Of a DNA stretch of 64,000 bases, positions 48,579 to 58,189 are shown in pieces. A model generated the notes under the pieces. It had not been told where the DNA came from and made no database searches. It worked only from the letters and a program-made list of their open reading frames with translations. A program made the position numbers and the translations under genes. Every line of letters starts with the position of its first letter. Within the stretch, counting starts at the first letter, position 1. The DNA is from Curvibacter sp. AEP1-3 (GTDB lineage Bacteria > Pseudomonadota > Gammaproteobacteria > Burkholderiales > Burkholderiaceae_C), in the NCBI RefSeq assembly GCF_002163715.1, contig NZ_CP015698.1:1612001-1676000 (forward strand), written 5' to 3'.

Positions 48579-49901
48579 TTGAGTAATTTAATGAAGCTGT
48601 ATCAGTCCGACTACCAATGCCTGATGTTCCATGCCGACGGTCGTGTTAACTACCCCTTCAGTCGCTTCTTGACTGCGGAGTTCGATAACCCACACACCAG
48701 AGAACTGGTATCCCAAGCACTTCGGATTCTTCAAAAATTTCTAACTGCTCACTGCATCGAGTTAGCGGTGCGTGCGTTGGAAGGGCGATGCCTCAGCGGC
48801 CGAGAATGCGAAAATCTTGCAAGCTTGTGCTATCTACCTCTCACGGTGATAGATGTCATGTCCACCAGAAAAGTGGTGTCGATAACCTCAGCCATCGCCG
48901 GTCCCGCGCCAGCAAAATCAGCCAAATCGGTCTCGCGCAACACTGTACAGAAGCGCCTGCTGTATATCGCGGCATTTCTTCGCTTTTACCTCACTGAGTT
49001 CCTAGATCCATACCTGCGATCTTCAAGCCTACGTGCCGAATTGCGTGCGAGGTATGACGAGACCAGACGAAAAATCGGGAATAAAGTGTCCGGTACAAAA
49101 CAAGTACACCATCTCAAAATTAAATCCCTGCCCGGAGATCGATTCGTTCAACTGATCCGCTTGGCCGTACTGGAACCTCAGCGCCTGTTTATGACGAATA
49201 AGGCGAAACCTTGTGCGACCCTTCTTCGGGACCGGGCAATATTTCTCTTGGCTTGCGAGGGACTTAGGCCTGGAACCATAGCAAATATCGCAATGGAAGA
49301 TTTACGACTAGACAGTGGGTACCTAGTGATAAAAGACAACCGGAGGCGTCGTATGGGACGACTAAATACAGGTACCCCCAAACTCAAACTTGGGGCAAGT
49401 ACTCGCACCAATAGTGCGTCAGAGACGATGATTAAGCTCTGCCCTTGGACTTCCAAGGCAATTCAATCCTACTTACAGGATGAGCGAGAACCGATCCTCT
49501 CAAAGCAACTAGCTAACCTCAGCCGAGGCTTTCTGTTTCTAGCCGGCACCGGAAAGCCAATCGGGCATCGCTCATCTGTCACGAAATTGTTCAATCGCGC
49601 AGGCTCGCGGCTGCGCGAGCTGAGCCTGCTTGATGTTGGGAGTGACCCCTACTTCCACGACAAAAAGCAGTACGACTTCTACGGATATGTCCTGCGACAC
49701 AGTGCTGCAACGTTCTATCTTAGATCGCGAGGCAACAACGACGCGACGATATCTGAGATGAGGACGCGGTTCGGTTGGACTGAAAAAAGTGCGATGCCCC
49801 AACTCTATGCCAAACGGGCCGAGAGTGAGATTTCAGACGGAATTCTTATGAAGATGTACCACGACATCAGCGAAGAAATGCTCGCCGCTGGAAAGGCCTG
49901 A
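48579..49901 (+). CDS. tyrosine recombinase (first of three)
   Basis: A 440-aa integrase-type protein. Catalytic box residues: Arg230 in LRPGTIAN, Arg373-His374 in YVLRHSAAT (Tyr370 where HxxR enzymes have His), Trp400 in the FGW box (where many have His) and nucleophile Tyr410 in QLYAKR. The R-HxxR-H/W-Y set is thus complete except for the His-to-Tyr change. The N-terminal 190 residues are the core-binding part. It is first in the operon at the element end and its TGA is followed at once by the ATG of the next recombinase. Position and size recall IntA of SE elements and GmtY of gamma-mobile-trio islands (from memory). Confidence 0.88.
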   Translation: MSNLMKLYQSDYQCLMFHADGRVNYPFSRFLTAEFDNPHTRELVSQALRILQKFLTAHCIELAVRALEGRCLSGRECENLASLCYLPLTVIDVMSTRKVVSITSAIAGPAPAKSAKSVSRNTVQKRLLYIAAFLRFYLTEFLDPYLRSSSLRAELRARYDETRRKIGNKVSGTKQVHHLKIKSLPGDRFVQLIRLAVLEPQRLFMTNKAKPCATLLRDRAIFLLACEGLRPGTIANIAMEDLRLDSGYLVIKDNRRRRMGRLNTGTPKLKLGASTRTNSASETMIKLCPWTSKAIQSYLQDEREPILSKQLANLSRGFLFLAGTGKPIGHRSSVTKLFNRAGSRLRELSLLDVGSDPYFHDKKQYDFYGYVLRHSAATFYLRSRGNNDATISEMRTRFGWTEKSAMPQLYAKRAESEISDGILMKMYHDISEEMLAAGKA

Positions 49902-51509
49902 ATGAATCTGATGCACAAGATAGCCGGCAATACGGTCGCTGCCTGGGACGATCTAAATCCATTGCGATGGACCATGACAGAGTCCAAGCCGGACGATTCC
50001 GGCAAAGACGCGAAAAATCGAAACTTGAAATTTGACTTCGACCTTTCATCGTTGAGTGATGGATACGACCTTCAATTCTTGCTAAACCTCAAGATGTTGC
50101 TGATTGAACACCATAAGCGTGTACAGCTTTCAACATTGAAAAGCTACGCTTTCGGCATAGAGAAGGTGCTAGCCGCGATGAAAGTACCGCCACCTGCCGC
50201 TCTTGTCACAAAAATTGATCGTATCTGGCTCGGGCGTCTACGACTCCTCAAGGACGACATTAGCCCTGAATACCTAAGCGACTTAAAAGTTATTTTTAAC
50301 GCCCACCGTGACGGACCTATCTTCTCCTCAGACTTGGTACCCGCCGACTTTCCTCTGAAAAACACCGTCAAGGGAAAGTTTGGACAACGCATTGATAACA
50401 TTCTGAAGGGAGTACTCACGCGCGCTGCACAAGTAGCTGTTCTAAAGGCGGCAGAAGAAGCCTACGAGATTGGAAGCATCGATCTTCCTAAATTTGCCTT
50501 TTTGCACACCGCATTCCACGTTTATGTGAGAACGAGCACGTACTGCAGATTGACTGTCTCAGACCTCATTGTTGACGAAAACCCCATATCGGGTGACACC
50601 AAATACTTTCTGGCCTTGCAGTTACGCAAGACCGGAATTGAACCGCCAATTAAAGAGCTGCGGGAAATTCACGAAGAGTTAGGCAAGATCCTGATCTCGC
50701 TGAGGGCTCACGTAATTGAAAGACATCGACACTTGTTCACCAAGAATAGGGATGAATCTAAAGCCCCCAATCAACCCGGAACCAATGCTCCCTGGACGGA
50801 AATTGAAATTGGCAAGCTCGCCCTTTTCCCGGCGCCAGGACTCGACTCCAACGGTATGTTCAAGAGCGCACATTCGCGAAATCACTACGGAGAGTGCACA
50901 GTTGCGAGCCTACATGAATCCTATTTGGAAAAGATTGTGAGACTTACGGGTTCAGCAAAATTCCACTTTACCGGCTTGCGGCACACTGTAGGCACACAAC
51001 TGGCAACTGCAGGACTATCCGCGCAACAAATCGCAGCCGTTTTGAAACATGTTGCATCAACTACATGTCATGCCTACGTAGATATCGTATTCCAGGGACT
51101 GATCGATCAATTAAGTGACAGCATAGAGCCTGCTGCCCGTGAACATTTTCCTGTTGCATTTCGATCAAAGTTGGACAGCGTGAAGCCAGAGAAGGCTATT
51201 CGCAGTATCGACGAGACCACCGGGAAGGTCGAGCTCAATGGTGAGTGTGGCAGAGATTTGGCGTGTCAATACGCCCCCTTGGTGTGCTACGGCTGCCATC
51301 GTTTTATCCCATCTTACGACGCCGAACATGAGATCAATCTGCACCGAATCGATGCGGAGATTGAGGAGTACAAACAGCGTGGTCTTCCTTTCAACCACAT
51401 GGTCGAACGCGCCAAGGATTGCCGCCGATACATCGCGTTAACCATTGCGGCGTGTCAGTTGAAGCGGAACGCAATCAATGAAGAACAGGTTGCGGGACGC
51501 AAAGAATGA
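49902..51509 (+). CDS. tyrosine recombinase (second of three)
   Basis: A 535-aa protein. The catalytic part has Arg in TYCRLTVSDL near 217, Arg360-His361 in GLRHTVGTQLA, His383 in LKHVAS and nucleophile Tyr392 in HAYVDIV. After the recombinase domain a Cys/His-rich tail (CGRDLACQYAPLVCYGCHRF near 447-466) looks like a small zinc-binding module as in Tn554 TnpB-like proteins. It abuts the first recombinase gene (0-bp gap) and overlaps the third by 4 bp (ATGA). Position matches the CDS2 slot of SE elements. Confidence 0.85.
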   Translation: MNLMHKIAGNTVAAWDDLNPLRWTMTESKPDDSGKDAKNRNLKFDFDLSSLSDGYDLQFLLNLKMLLIEHHKRVQLSTLKSYAFGIEKVLAAMKVPPPAALVTKIDRIWLGRLRLLKDDISPEYLSDLKVIFNAHRDGPIFSSDLVPADFPLKNTVKGKFGQRIDNILKGVLTRAAQVAVLKAAEEAYEIGSIDLPKFAFLHTAFHVYVRTSTYCRLTVSDLIVDENPISGDTKYFLALQLRKTGIEPPIKELREIHEELGKILISLRAHVIERHRHLFTKNRDESKAPNQPGTNAPWTEIEIGKLALFPAPGLDSNGMFKSAHSRNHYGECTVASLHESYLEKIVRLTGSAKFHFTGLRHTVGTQLATAGLSAQQIAAVLKHVASTTCHAYVDIVFQGLIDQLSDSIEPAAREHFPVAFRSKLDSVKPEKAIRSIDETTGKVELNGECGRDLACQYAPLVCYGCHRFIPSYDAEHEINLHRIDAEIEEYKQRGLPFNHMVERAKDCRRYIALTIAACQLKRNAINEEQVAGRKE

Positions 51510-54022
51510 GCAACATCACGGAAATAGATCTCTTCAAACAGACAAGAGCACTTAGCAATTGGTCGACAGACTGTCGGAAGCGAATCGAGGAGCGCTACCC
51601 GGGCGTTAGTTTCGATGCGACGATGTGGCCAGTCTATACGCTACACCGATCAACCGCCATGAACGTGTCACTGGTTCCTGGACTTGCAGACTTTGCAGAA
51701 TGGGATCCAACTTGGAGCGTTGCTCTACGCTGTGTTGCGGCGGAGTTAGTCCTTTCCGACAACATTAAGGTTGTGGATATGGCCTTATGCGGTTTCCGGC
51801 TACTAAAGTCGGTTTCTGTGTCGACGCCTTTTGAATTGCGACTCGCAGACTTGCGTGAACTCGAAAAACACTGCTTGCGTCAAGCTAGAAAAAAACCTAG
51901 TAGCGCCGGAACTCAGATGAACAATCTGTCGTCGCTTACACAGGCGATCAACTTACTCTGCTCTAAGAATGTAACGAATTCCATACGGTATGTCATATCC
52001 AAGGAAGTAAAGGCACAACTCTCCGCCATGCAAAGGGAACACCGAGTAAAAGGCAGAGAAGAAAACATGGAAATACTTGATCGCAAGATTGAGGCTCTTA
52101 ACGTGGCAACGCAGGCCATGCTGGACCGTGACCCTAGACTCACCCCGCTGGACGAATGTGCAATTGCACTGTTGAATTTGGAAATGTGCGCTCCAAGCAG
52201 AATCAACGAACCAATGTGCATGTCACTTGACGACTATGCAACTGTCGAGTGCTATGCCGAGAATCTCGATGGCAACGATGGCATAACCGTACAGAAATTC
52301 CGCTCGGCACAGCAACAATTGATTCTGAAAATGAAGGGCTCCAAGGGAGCCCAATGGAGCCCTAAACCAGCCCTCACCTTCATGATGACACTGTTCCACG
52401 AGTGTCGCGAGTTGATACTTGCTAAGGGTCAACGATCGCGCATGCTTGTAACGTGGTACGAACAAAACCCCACCCGACTCTACTTGCCACAAGAACTTGA
52501 GGGTCTGCGTGGTCAGAACCTTACTCAGGCCGACTTACAGAAGATCGTCTTTTTAGGCGAAGTACCCCAGCAATACGACAGCCGGGGACAGATCAAAATG
52601 AGTACAGAAATTGTAAGGAATGCATTTCAAGAACTCAAAGACCATATTGTCATTGAGTGCAACAAAGACCGACGGGGTCGAAATTGGCCATACAAAACAT
52701 TGCCATGGAACATCATTGAGCCATGGCTCTTGCAACGTGTGCGAGCAGCCATGGAGTCGTGTAGACGTGTCACCGATAAGAACCGGTACGAAGGCATGCT
52801 ATCAAGGATGCTTTGTCTCTTCGATGGGCATGACTATCCATTTTTACCCTCTGCCATGAAAGTCGACAGCATCCGAGAGAGGCTTCATGAGTCCCCCTCT
52901 CGCACGAGTCGCAGGGATCAACTGCATAAGTCCTCGGGCAAACCCAGAGAAGTAACTCTTTTCGCTCGTCTTGGTATCACCATGCCAGTAGCTGGAGTAG
53001 TGCAAACTGCCTATATCGACACACACGATCCACGGCGTTGGCTGACGACGCAGGCCATGCAAGCCCAAAATCGACTAAGCGATGTACTTATCAACAAGTG
53101 GGCGAACCGCCTCAACCTGGGTCAACTCGGGTCTTACGACTTCCGCAAGCCGGAAACAAAGGCCGAGCAGTCGGCAATGCCTGGTGTCAAGGAACTTGAC
53201 GACCTAGCAAAGGGAATCGAGGCTGTACAGCGTGCCGAGAGGATGTACGGACTGGAAACAGCGCTCATCACAGTTGGAGACGCGGCCGTCACCACCTCCA
53301 GTCTCGACGCAATCGCAGAAGCCGTAGAGGGCCGTCCGGTAGCGAAAACCTCTGGCGAACTTGTTGTGGTCTTCCCCACACTCTGGGGATGTTGCATTCA
53401 TGAGCATCACGTTGTCCCCTGCAGGTCATGGTCAACTTCGTGCACTACATGTGACCGCCACTTGGTTGTTAAGGGCCATCTGCCCACCAACGATGCATTA
53501 AGGGTTCGGCAAGCAAAGACCTATCAAATCATCCTCACACAGCTTGAAAAACTTATCACCGCACGGAATCGGAAAATCGCAGATGAGGCCGAGATGTTCG
53601 ATGCACACTTGCTGCACCTCGCAGAACGCGGCTTGGATGCAAAGCAGATGGCAGACCAGTTGATTGAACAATTCAGCGACATCAGGGATAGCGTCAAAGA
53701 CACGGTGTTTCGCGAACGGTTGCACGAAGCTTTCGTGAACCGAGGACTTCTGCAGCGCCTCGACGATAGTGACGTAGCGAGTGGCGCACTGATCAAGTAC
53801 CACAATCCAACACGACACGGCTCACCTGGATTGGAGCGCGCGCTGGACGCTCACGGTGGACGTGAGCAGATCGAGCGTGAGAACCTGGCTCTGATAAGCC
53901 GCTTTCCTATCTTTGCACCAACCCAGCTCGGCCTCAAGGAGGACCCATCACGTCTAAGCTTTACGGAAGACGAAAAAACGGATGCCGTTACCCGACAGAT
54001 AAGGACAGACAGCAATGGCTGA
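51506..54022 (+). CDS. large tyrosine recombinase (third of three)
   Basis: An 838-aa protein. Despite its size it holds a full catalytic set: Arg232 in PSRINEP, His507-x-x-Arg510-Arg511 in HDPRRWLTT, Trp532 and Tyr544 in LGSYDF, at the spacing expected for the HxxR-W-Y half. A Lys-bearing MKGSKGA beta hairpin lies near 277. The C-terminal 190 residues follow a Cys/His cluster (CCIHEHHVVPC ... CTTC near 630-653), probably a zinc finger. Large recombinases of this kind are known from IntB of SE elements and GmtZ/VPA1269-type proteins (from memory). It overlaps both neighbours. Confidence 0.82.
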   Translation: MSNITEIDLFKQTRALSNWSTDCRKRIEERYPGVSFDATMWPVYTLHRSTAMNVSLVPGLADFAEWDPTWSVALRCVAAELVLSDNIKVVDMALCGFRLLKSVSVSTPFELRLADLRELEKHCLRQARKKPSSAGTQMNNLSSLTQAINLLCSKNVTNSIRYVISKEVKAQLSAMQREHRVKGREENMEILDRKIEALNVATQAMLDRDPRLTPLDECAIALLNLEMCAPSRINEPMCMSLDDYATVECYAENLDGNDGITVQKFRSAQQQLILKMKGSKGAQWSPKPALTFMMTLFHECRELILAKGQRSRMLVTWYEQNPTRLYLPQELEGLRGQNLTQADLQKIVFLGEVPQQYDSRGQIKMSTEIVRNAFQELKDHIVIECNKDRRGRNWPYKTLPWNIIEPWLLQRVRAAMESCRRVTDKNRYEGMLSRMLCLFDGHDYPFLPSAMKVDSIRERLHESPSRTSRRDQLHKSSGKPREVTLFARLGITMPVAGVVQTAYIDTHDPRRWLTTQAMQAQNRLSDVLINKWANRLNLGQLGSYDFRKPETKAEQSAMPGVKELDDLAKGIEAVQRAERMYGLETALITVGDAAVTTSSLDAIAEAVEGRPVAKTSGELVVVFPTLWGCCIHEHHVVPCRSWSTSCTTCDRHLVVKGHLPTNDALRVRQAKTYQIILTQLEKLITARNRKIADEAEMFDAHLLHLAERGLDAKQMADQLIEQFSDIRDSVKDTVFRERLHEAFVNRGLLQRLDDSDVASGALIKYHNPTRHGSPGLERALDAHGGREQIERENLALISRFPIFAPTQLGLKEDPSRLSFTEDEKTDAVTRQIRTDSNG

Positions 54023-54458
54023 AGGCAAAGTCGGTCGCAAAGAGATCCTCACGAAAGAACTCGGCCTGCGCATCTGCAAGATGATCGAGCAGATGCCAGA
54101 TCACCGGATTCCGGTCACTTGGGAAAACGTGAGTACGCTCAGCAAAAAACGGTTCGGGCACGGCTTTAATCGGCAAATGCTATCGCAGAAAACATGGGAT
54201 GACCGAAAGCTCATTGCAGAGGCGTTCTCTGAAGCAAAAAACGTGCAGCGTCGCATGCGAAATGACGATGCTCCCAAGTACAAAACATCATCACGGACTG
54301 TACTACAGAAGCGGATCACAGACCTTGAATTGGCCAATATGGCCATGAAAGAGGAACTCGAAAAGGTCCGCTCTCAGCAGATGAGTCAATTGGATGCTTT
54401 CCTCACAACGCGCTTGGACTTGCGTAAGTTACTAGAAGACTCAATGAAAGACGATTGA
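54015..54458 (+). CDS. small helical accessory protein of the recombinase operon (HTH/coiled coil)
   Basis: A 147-aa basic protein overlapping the large recombinase by 8 bp. Residues 1-60 resemble a KfrA/TnpC-type N-terminal helical DNA-binding part (MPDHRIPVTWENVSTLSKKRFG). Residues 90-125 are a heptad-rich coiled coil (LQKRITDLELANMAMKEELEKV). The slot immediately after the large recombinase is that of TnpC of Tn554, SRAP of SE elements and GmtX, all proposed accessory factors. I infer it assists recombination, for example by choosing orientation or strand. Confidence 0.75.
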   Translation: MAEGKVGRKEILTKELGLRICKMIEQMPDHRIPVTWENVSTLSKKRFGHGFNRQMLSQKTWDDRKLIAEAFSEAKNVQRRMRNDDAPKYKTSSRTVLQKRITDLELANMAMKEELEKVRSQQMSQLDAFLTTRLDLRKLLEDSMKDD

Positions 54459-54550
54459 TTGCGAACAAAGTAAACGCCTGCGGGATCACGCGGGAAGTCA
54501 ATGACCGAGGGAAGCCTAACAAATGCGACTCACCACCCTAGGAATCTCGT

Positions 54551-54982
54551 ATGAGTGCGAAAACCGGCAGTAACGGAATCGCTATTGGTCAGGAGAACGT
54601 GCAGAAATACTTAAACTGGCACAGCCAAGTGGAGGACTTCAATCCATATGTTCGGCACGGAACCCTGAACGTTGCGCGAATTGCTCGAGAAGCCGGCCTA
54701 AAGCGGGATGTTTTCTATACCAATCCAAAGATCCGTAACGTGCTCTGGCCCAGCTTGGTCCGTCGGCTTGTGCAAGAAGGAGTACTTCAGGAGAAGGGAA
54801 AAAACCCGGCGGAGGTAATCTTCAGCAATTCCAAACGTTCAGGCATGGATGAAGCACTTATCAAGCAAATGCAGGGAGAAATTGAAGCCTTGAACACAAA
54901 GGTTCTTGAGCTACGGAAGCGGCTTGAACGGTATCAGGCATTGGACATGGTCTTACACACCACAGGAAGACTGCCTTGGTAA
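54551..54982 (+). CDS. second small helical protein, HTH/coiled coil
   Basis: A 143-aa protein of similar design to the preceding one: an N-terminal region with a helix-turn-helix-like block (LNVARIAREAGLKRDVFY near 39-56) and a C-terminal coiled coil (MQGEIEALNTKVLELRKRLERY) ending TTGRLPW. It starts 92 bp after the first small gene and overlaps the helicase gene by 7 bp, so it belongs with the helicase in translation. The two small proteins are not obvious copies of each other, but share size and layout. Its function is unknown; a loader or specificity factor is possible. Confidence 0.72.
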   Translation: MSAKTGSNGIAIGQENVQKYLNWHSQVEDFNPYVRHGTLNVARIAREAGLKRDVFYTNPKIRNVLWPSLVRRLVQEGVLQEKGKNPAEVIFSNSKRSGMDEALIKQMQGEIEALNTKVLELRKRLERYQALDMVLHTTGRLPW

Positions 54983-57174
54983 ACTTTCGTGGAGATGAAA
55001 GCCATCTGATACGAGTTCTTTCAGTAATCGCACAAAACCGTAACGGTGCGATCCTAAGAGGACAATGCCTTACCGACTCCGGTGAAATAGTAGTCAGCCG
55101 CGAAGAAATTGTGGCTCGCATCCAAGGTCGCGGAGTGGCCGTGCCAGTTCTACCCGGTCAGTGGTGGGCAATGAAAGGCAAGATAAGCACGAAGAGGTTC
55201 ATTAATGCGAGTGGCTACCTGACAGAGCAAGACCAATTGGAGGTGTTGCCAGGCGATGCAATACTGACATTGCCCTTAGGCGCGCACATCGTTGACTACC
55301 TCAATTGCAACCCCAGATTTAAAGGTGTTGGTCCTGCGACTTCGGACAAGTTGTGGAAGACCTTCGGGGACCACTTGGTTGAGAAATTGGATGCAGGAGA
55401 TCGCGCGTCTCTTGAGAGAGTCGTAAGTCAAAGCAAAGCACTCGCTTTGGTCCGAGGATGGCAAGCGGAGCGGCTTGATAAGGTCATTCAATGGTTGGGC
55501 GCCAATGGATTGGAACCCGCGGTTAGCAGACGTATCGTGGCCCACTTTGGTGCCGAAGCCGAGGACAAGATTCATGAGAACCCTTATCGAATCCTGAGCT
55601 TTGCAGCAGGCTGGCGCGAGGTCGATGTCTTTGCAACCCAGAAGCTGGGAGTAGCCCGAACAGATGATCGCAGGCTCTCAGCTGCGGTGGAGGAATGCGT
55701 CTATAGACGATTTAATCGGGGCGACACTTGTGTTCCGTTACCCGATTTGATACGTGGGATTCGAAGGCTACTCACGGCGGAAAACACACAACAGCATGTT
55801 ATTGACGCCGCCTTAGGGTTCTGTGAGCGCGCGGGACGCCTTTTCTTCGACCGGCAAGAAAATGCATACTCACCCGGTGCGTCGGTCTTGGAAGACCGCG
55901 TAGTGAAGTGCATAGTGTCTCGACAAGGTCATCTGAGCCCAGCGTTCAATGTGGATGAACTCATAAATGGGTATGAAACTCGGGAAGGCAATGGATGCCC
56001 ACTTAACTCTGAACAAAGGGCTGCAGTTCACTTGGTGGCAGACCATCACTTTGCAGTAATCACCGGTGGTGCTGGGTGTGGAAAAACCACGGTTTTGAAG
56101 GCTGCTTGCTTGGTCTTGGAGGCGCAGGGCTACAAAATAATCCAAGTCGCAGCTGCAGGGAAAGCAACCAGGGGAATGCAAGAAAGCACAGGTCGTGCCG
56201 TTCAAACGATTGCATCGCTCCTCCAAGATGTCACTGAGGGAATGGTGATTGACTCCTCAGGTCCGGCAATAGGACATGCAATCCTGGTGTTTGAGGCAGA
56301 CAAGGTGGACCTCATCACTTTCTCAGCACTGGTTAGGGAATTGCCACACACTGTAAAGCTCGTACTCATAGGGGACCCTCACCAGTTACCGCCTGTTGGA
56401 CCCGGACTGATCCTACACAGTTTGACCAACGGTATCGTTCCCCACGTTGAGCTGAAAGTTGCCAAAGGCTACGAAAGCGAAATAAGCAATTTCGCAAACA
56501 GCATTCGGAACGGTGTCTTCCCCGAACTCCATGCGAATGGTCCCGTCCGATTTACTGAAATATGTGACTCCGAAATGGCTGAGTTTGCGTTCAAGGAGTA
56601 TTTGTCTAGTCCAATGGACACAGTTGTTTTGTGCTCTACCAGAGCCTTGGCGAAGAACATTAATCAACGCGTCCAAGATGCACTAACCTCGAGCAGGAGT
56701 GAAGTAATGTTTCGGAGCAAGGAGACGGATTTCTGGGCAGCCACACGTTTGAGAGAGGGTGACCAAGTTATCTGTACCAGGAATAACTGGCACCTAGGTC
56801 TGCAACATGGATCCATGGGACGAATCGTATCCGTCGACCACCATGATGGTGATCAAATTGGCAAGATAGAGTGGGATGATGGTATTGTCCGCAGTTTCAA
56901 TGAAACGCTATTGGATGACCTAAAACCTGCCTATGCACTTACTGTGCATGAATGTCAGGGCGCTCAATGGAAACGGGTGCTTGTCTGCCTGCCAAAAAGA
57001 AACAAAGTCGCAGATCAAACCCTTGTTTATACGGCAGTAACCCGAGCACAGTCAGAGGTACTAGTGCTTGGAAATCGTTTAGCGATACAAGAACAAGTTG
57101 GACGGAATTTGTTCATAAATCAGCGTTTCGTTGGCCTGTCAAAGCGCTTGGAAGTAACAAAGCTGTCAGCTTAA
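54976..57174 (+). CDS. RecD2-like superfamily 1 helicase with altered Walker B
   Basis: A 732-aa protein. The N terminus has an OB-like domain (residues about 10-95) and helix-hairpin-helix units (PRFKGVGPATSDKL near 115), as in RecD2. Walker A is GGAGCGKTT (364-372), motif III LIGDPHQLPPVG, motif V/VI region TVHECQGAQW (656-665) and YTAVTRAQSE. At the Walker B/II position, where RecD-type helicases read DEASM, this one has Phe439-Glu440-Ala-Asp-Lys443; the metal-binding Asp is replaced by Phe while the Glu is kept. HKSQG is also changed to HECQG. It may be a weak or regulated ATPase. It is coupled to the upstream small gene. Confidence 0.85.
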   Translation: MVNFRGDESHLIRVLSVIAQNRNGAILRGQCLTDSGEIVVSREEIVARIQGRGVAVPVLPGQWWAMKGKISTKRFINASGYLTEQDQLEVLPGDAILTLPLGAHIVDYLNCNPRFKGVGPATSDKLWKTFGDHLVEKLDAGDRASLERVVSQSKALALVRGWQAERLDKVIQWLGANGLEPAVSRRIVAHFGAEAEDKIHENPYRILSFAAGWREVDVFATQKLGVARTDDRRLSAAVEECVYRRFNRGDTCVPLPDLIRGIRRLLTAENTQQHVIDAALGFCERAGRLFFDRQENAYSPGASVLEDRVVKCIVSRQGHLSPAFNVDELINGYETREGNGCPLNSEQRAAVHLVADHHFAVITGGAGCGKTTVLKAACLVLEAQGYKIIQVAAAGKATRGMQESTGRAVQTIASLLQDVTEGMVIDSSGPAIGHAILVFEADKVDLITFSALVRELPHTVKLVLIGDPHQLPPVGPGLILHSLTNGIVPHVELKVAKGYESEISNFANSIRNGVFPELHANGPVRFTEICDSEMAEFAFKEYLSSPMDTVVLCSTRALAKNINQRVQDALTSSRSEVMFRSKETDFWAATRLREGDQVICTRNNWHLGLQHGSMGRIVSVDHHDGDQIGKIEWDDGIVRSFNETLLDDLKPAYALTVHECQGAQWKRVLVCLPKRNKVADQTLVYTAVTRAQSEVLVLGNRLAIQEQVGRNLFINQRFVGLSKRLEVTKLSA

Positions 57175-57215
57175 GCGATGATTCCAGTGAGAGCATCTTC
57201 GAATTGCTTCACCGC

Positions 57216-57431
57216 TCAGAAGTAGGGTTTGGGGAATTTTTGTAGACGGTGCTCGACAGGTGGAACTGAACTCAGAGATTTATGGGGCCGGTGATGGTTG
57301 GATCGAGGCAGCCACTCTGCTGTCATGTCTCTGAGCACTTGCAGAGAATCAAAATAGAAGCAGTCCAGCACTTCGGTGCGGCAGGTCCCGTTAGATCTCT
57401 CGACATTTACATTCTGGGCGGGATTCCTGGT
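57216..57431 (-). pseudogene. IS3-family transposase, C-terminal fragment
   Basis: About 70 residues match the end of IS3-family OrfB: the NVERSNGTCRTEVLD block containing the last catalytic Glu, FDSLQVLRDMTAEWL, and NHHRPHKSLSSVPPVE. The first two catalytic Asp and OrfA are missing; upstream sequence in the frame (from about 57432) is unrelated. It is a remnant only. Confidence 0.85.
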
Positions 57432-57473
57432 TGGATTAAGTTCTGTGAGTATTTGCGCCAATTCCGCCAGCAA

Positions 57474-58189
57474 GTGTCAAAGCAATACCGCCATCCAATT
57501 GCATTGGAAATCCGCCACTACCCTAGTAAGAATTCCAGGCCAGTAGATGAAAAGCGATGACTTCGACGTTTGTCGTCGCCAGAATAGGCCAAACTGTTTT
57601 ATTGGGCTATCGGGCACAGCGCGGTTTGGACAAGGCCGAGTTATAGACCTTGCGCGTGGCGACTGCAATTTGGCCAAGCTTCATGGCCAGTTGGCCAAGA
57701 CCAAGCTCCGCATCATGGACGATGGGGGAAAATCCAAAATGCACGCAAGCTAATGATTTAAAATATTTTTTCCAAAAAACCAGACGAAAAACATCCCAAA
57801 AGTGCAACACCAAGCGCTACACATATCGTAACGTACCCCATTCCATTTCAATTCACTTATCTACTAACATTGGTGAAAATTTGACGGTGAAGTGGCACCT
57901 ATCCATTAAGCAGAAGCTCAGGACCTGCCTAATGATGTCATGCTCTGCGCATTTCAAATTTTTTTAAAAAATTTGAAACCACCGTGTTTAACGTAGCAAA
58001 GAAATTAAATGATTATTCCGATATCGAATTAATGACTAGTTGATTTCAAAAGAAATTTCAATCCAAAGAATTGAAAAAATGTTGTGAAAAAGACGGATCA
58101 TTCCTATAAATTCTGAATACCCCTGGACGCTGGAAAATTTTAGAGTAAAACTCCTACTCCCCGATTGAACCCAGGAAAAGGAATTTAAA
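57474..58189. other. about 700 bp AT-rich region without recognisable gene
   Basis: Only short frames without ribosome-binding sites or family features occur. The right half (57740-58150) is strongly A/T-rich and probably carries the promoter of the H-NS-like gene. I see no tRNA, repeat array or hairpin of note. Confidence 0.5.
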
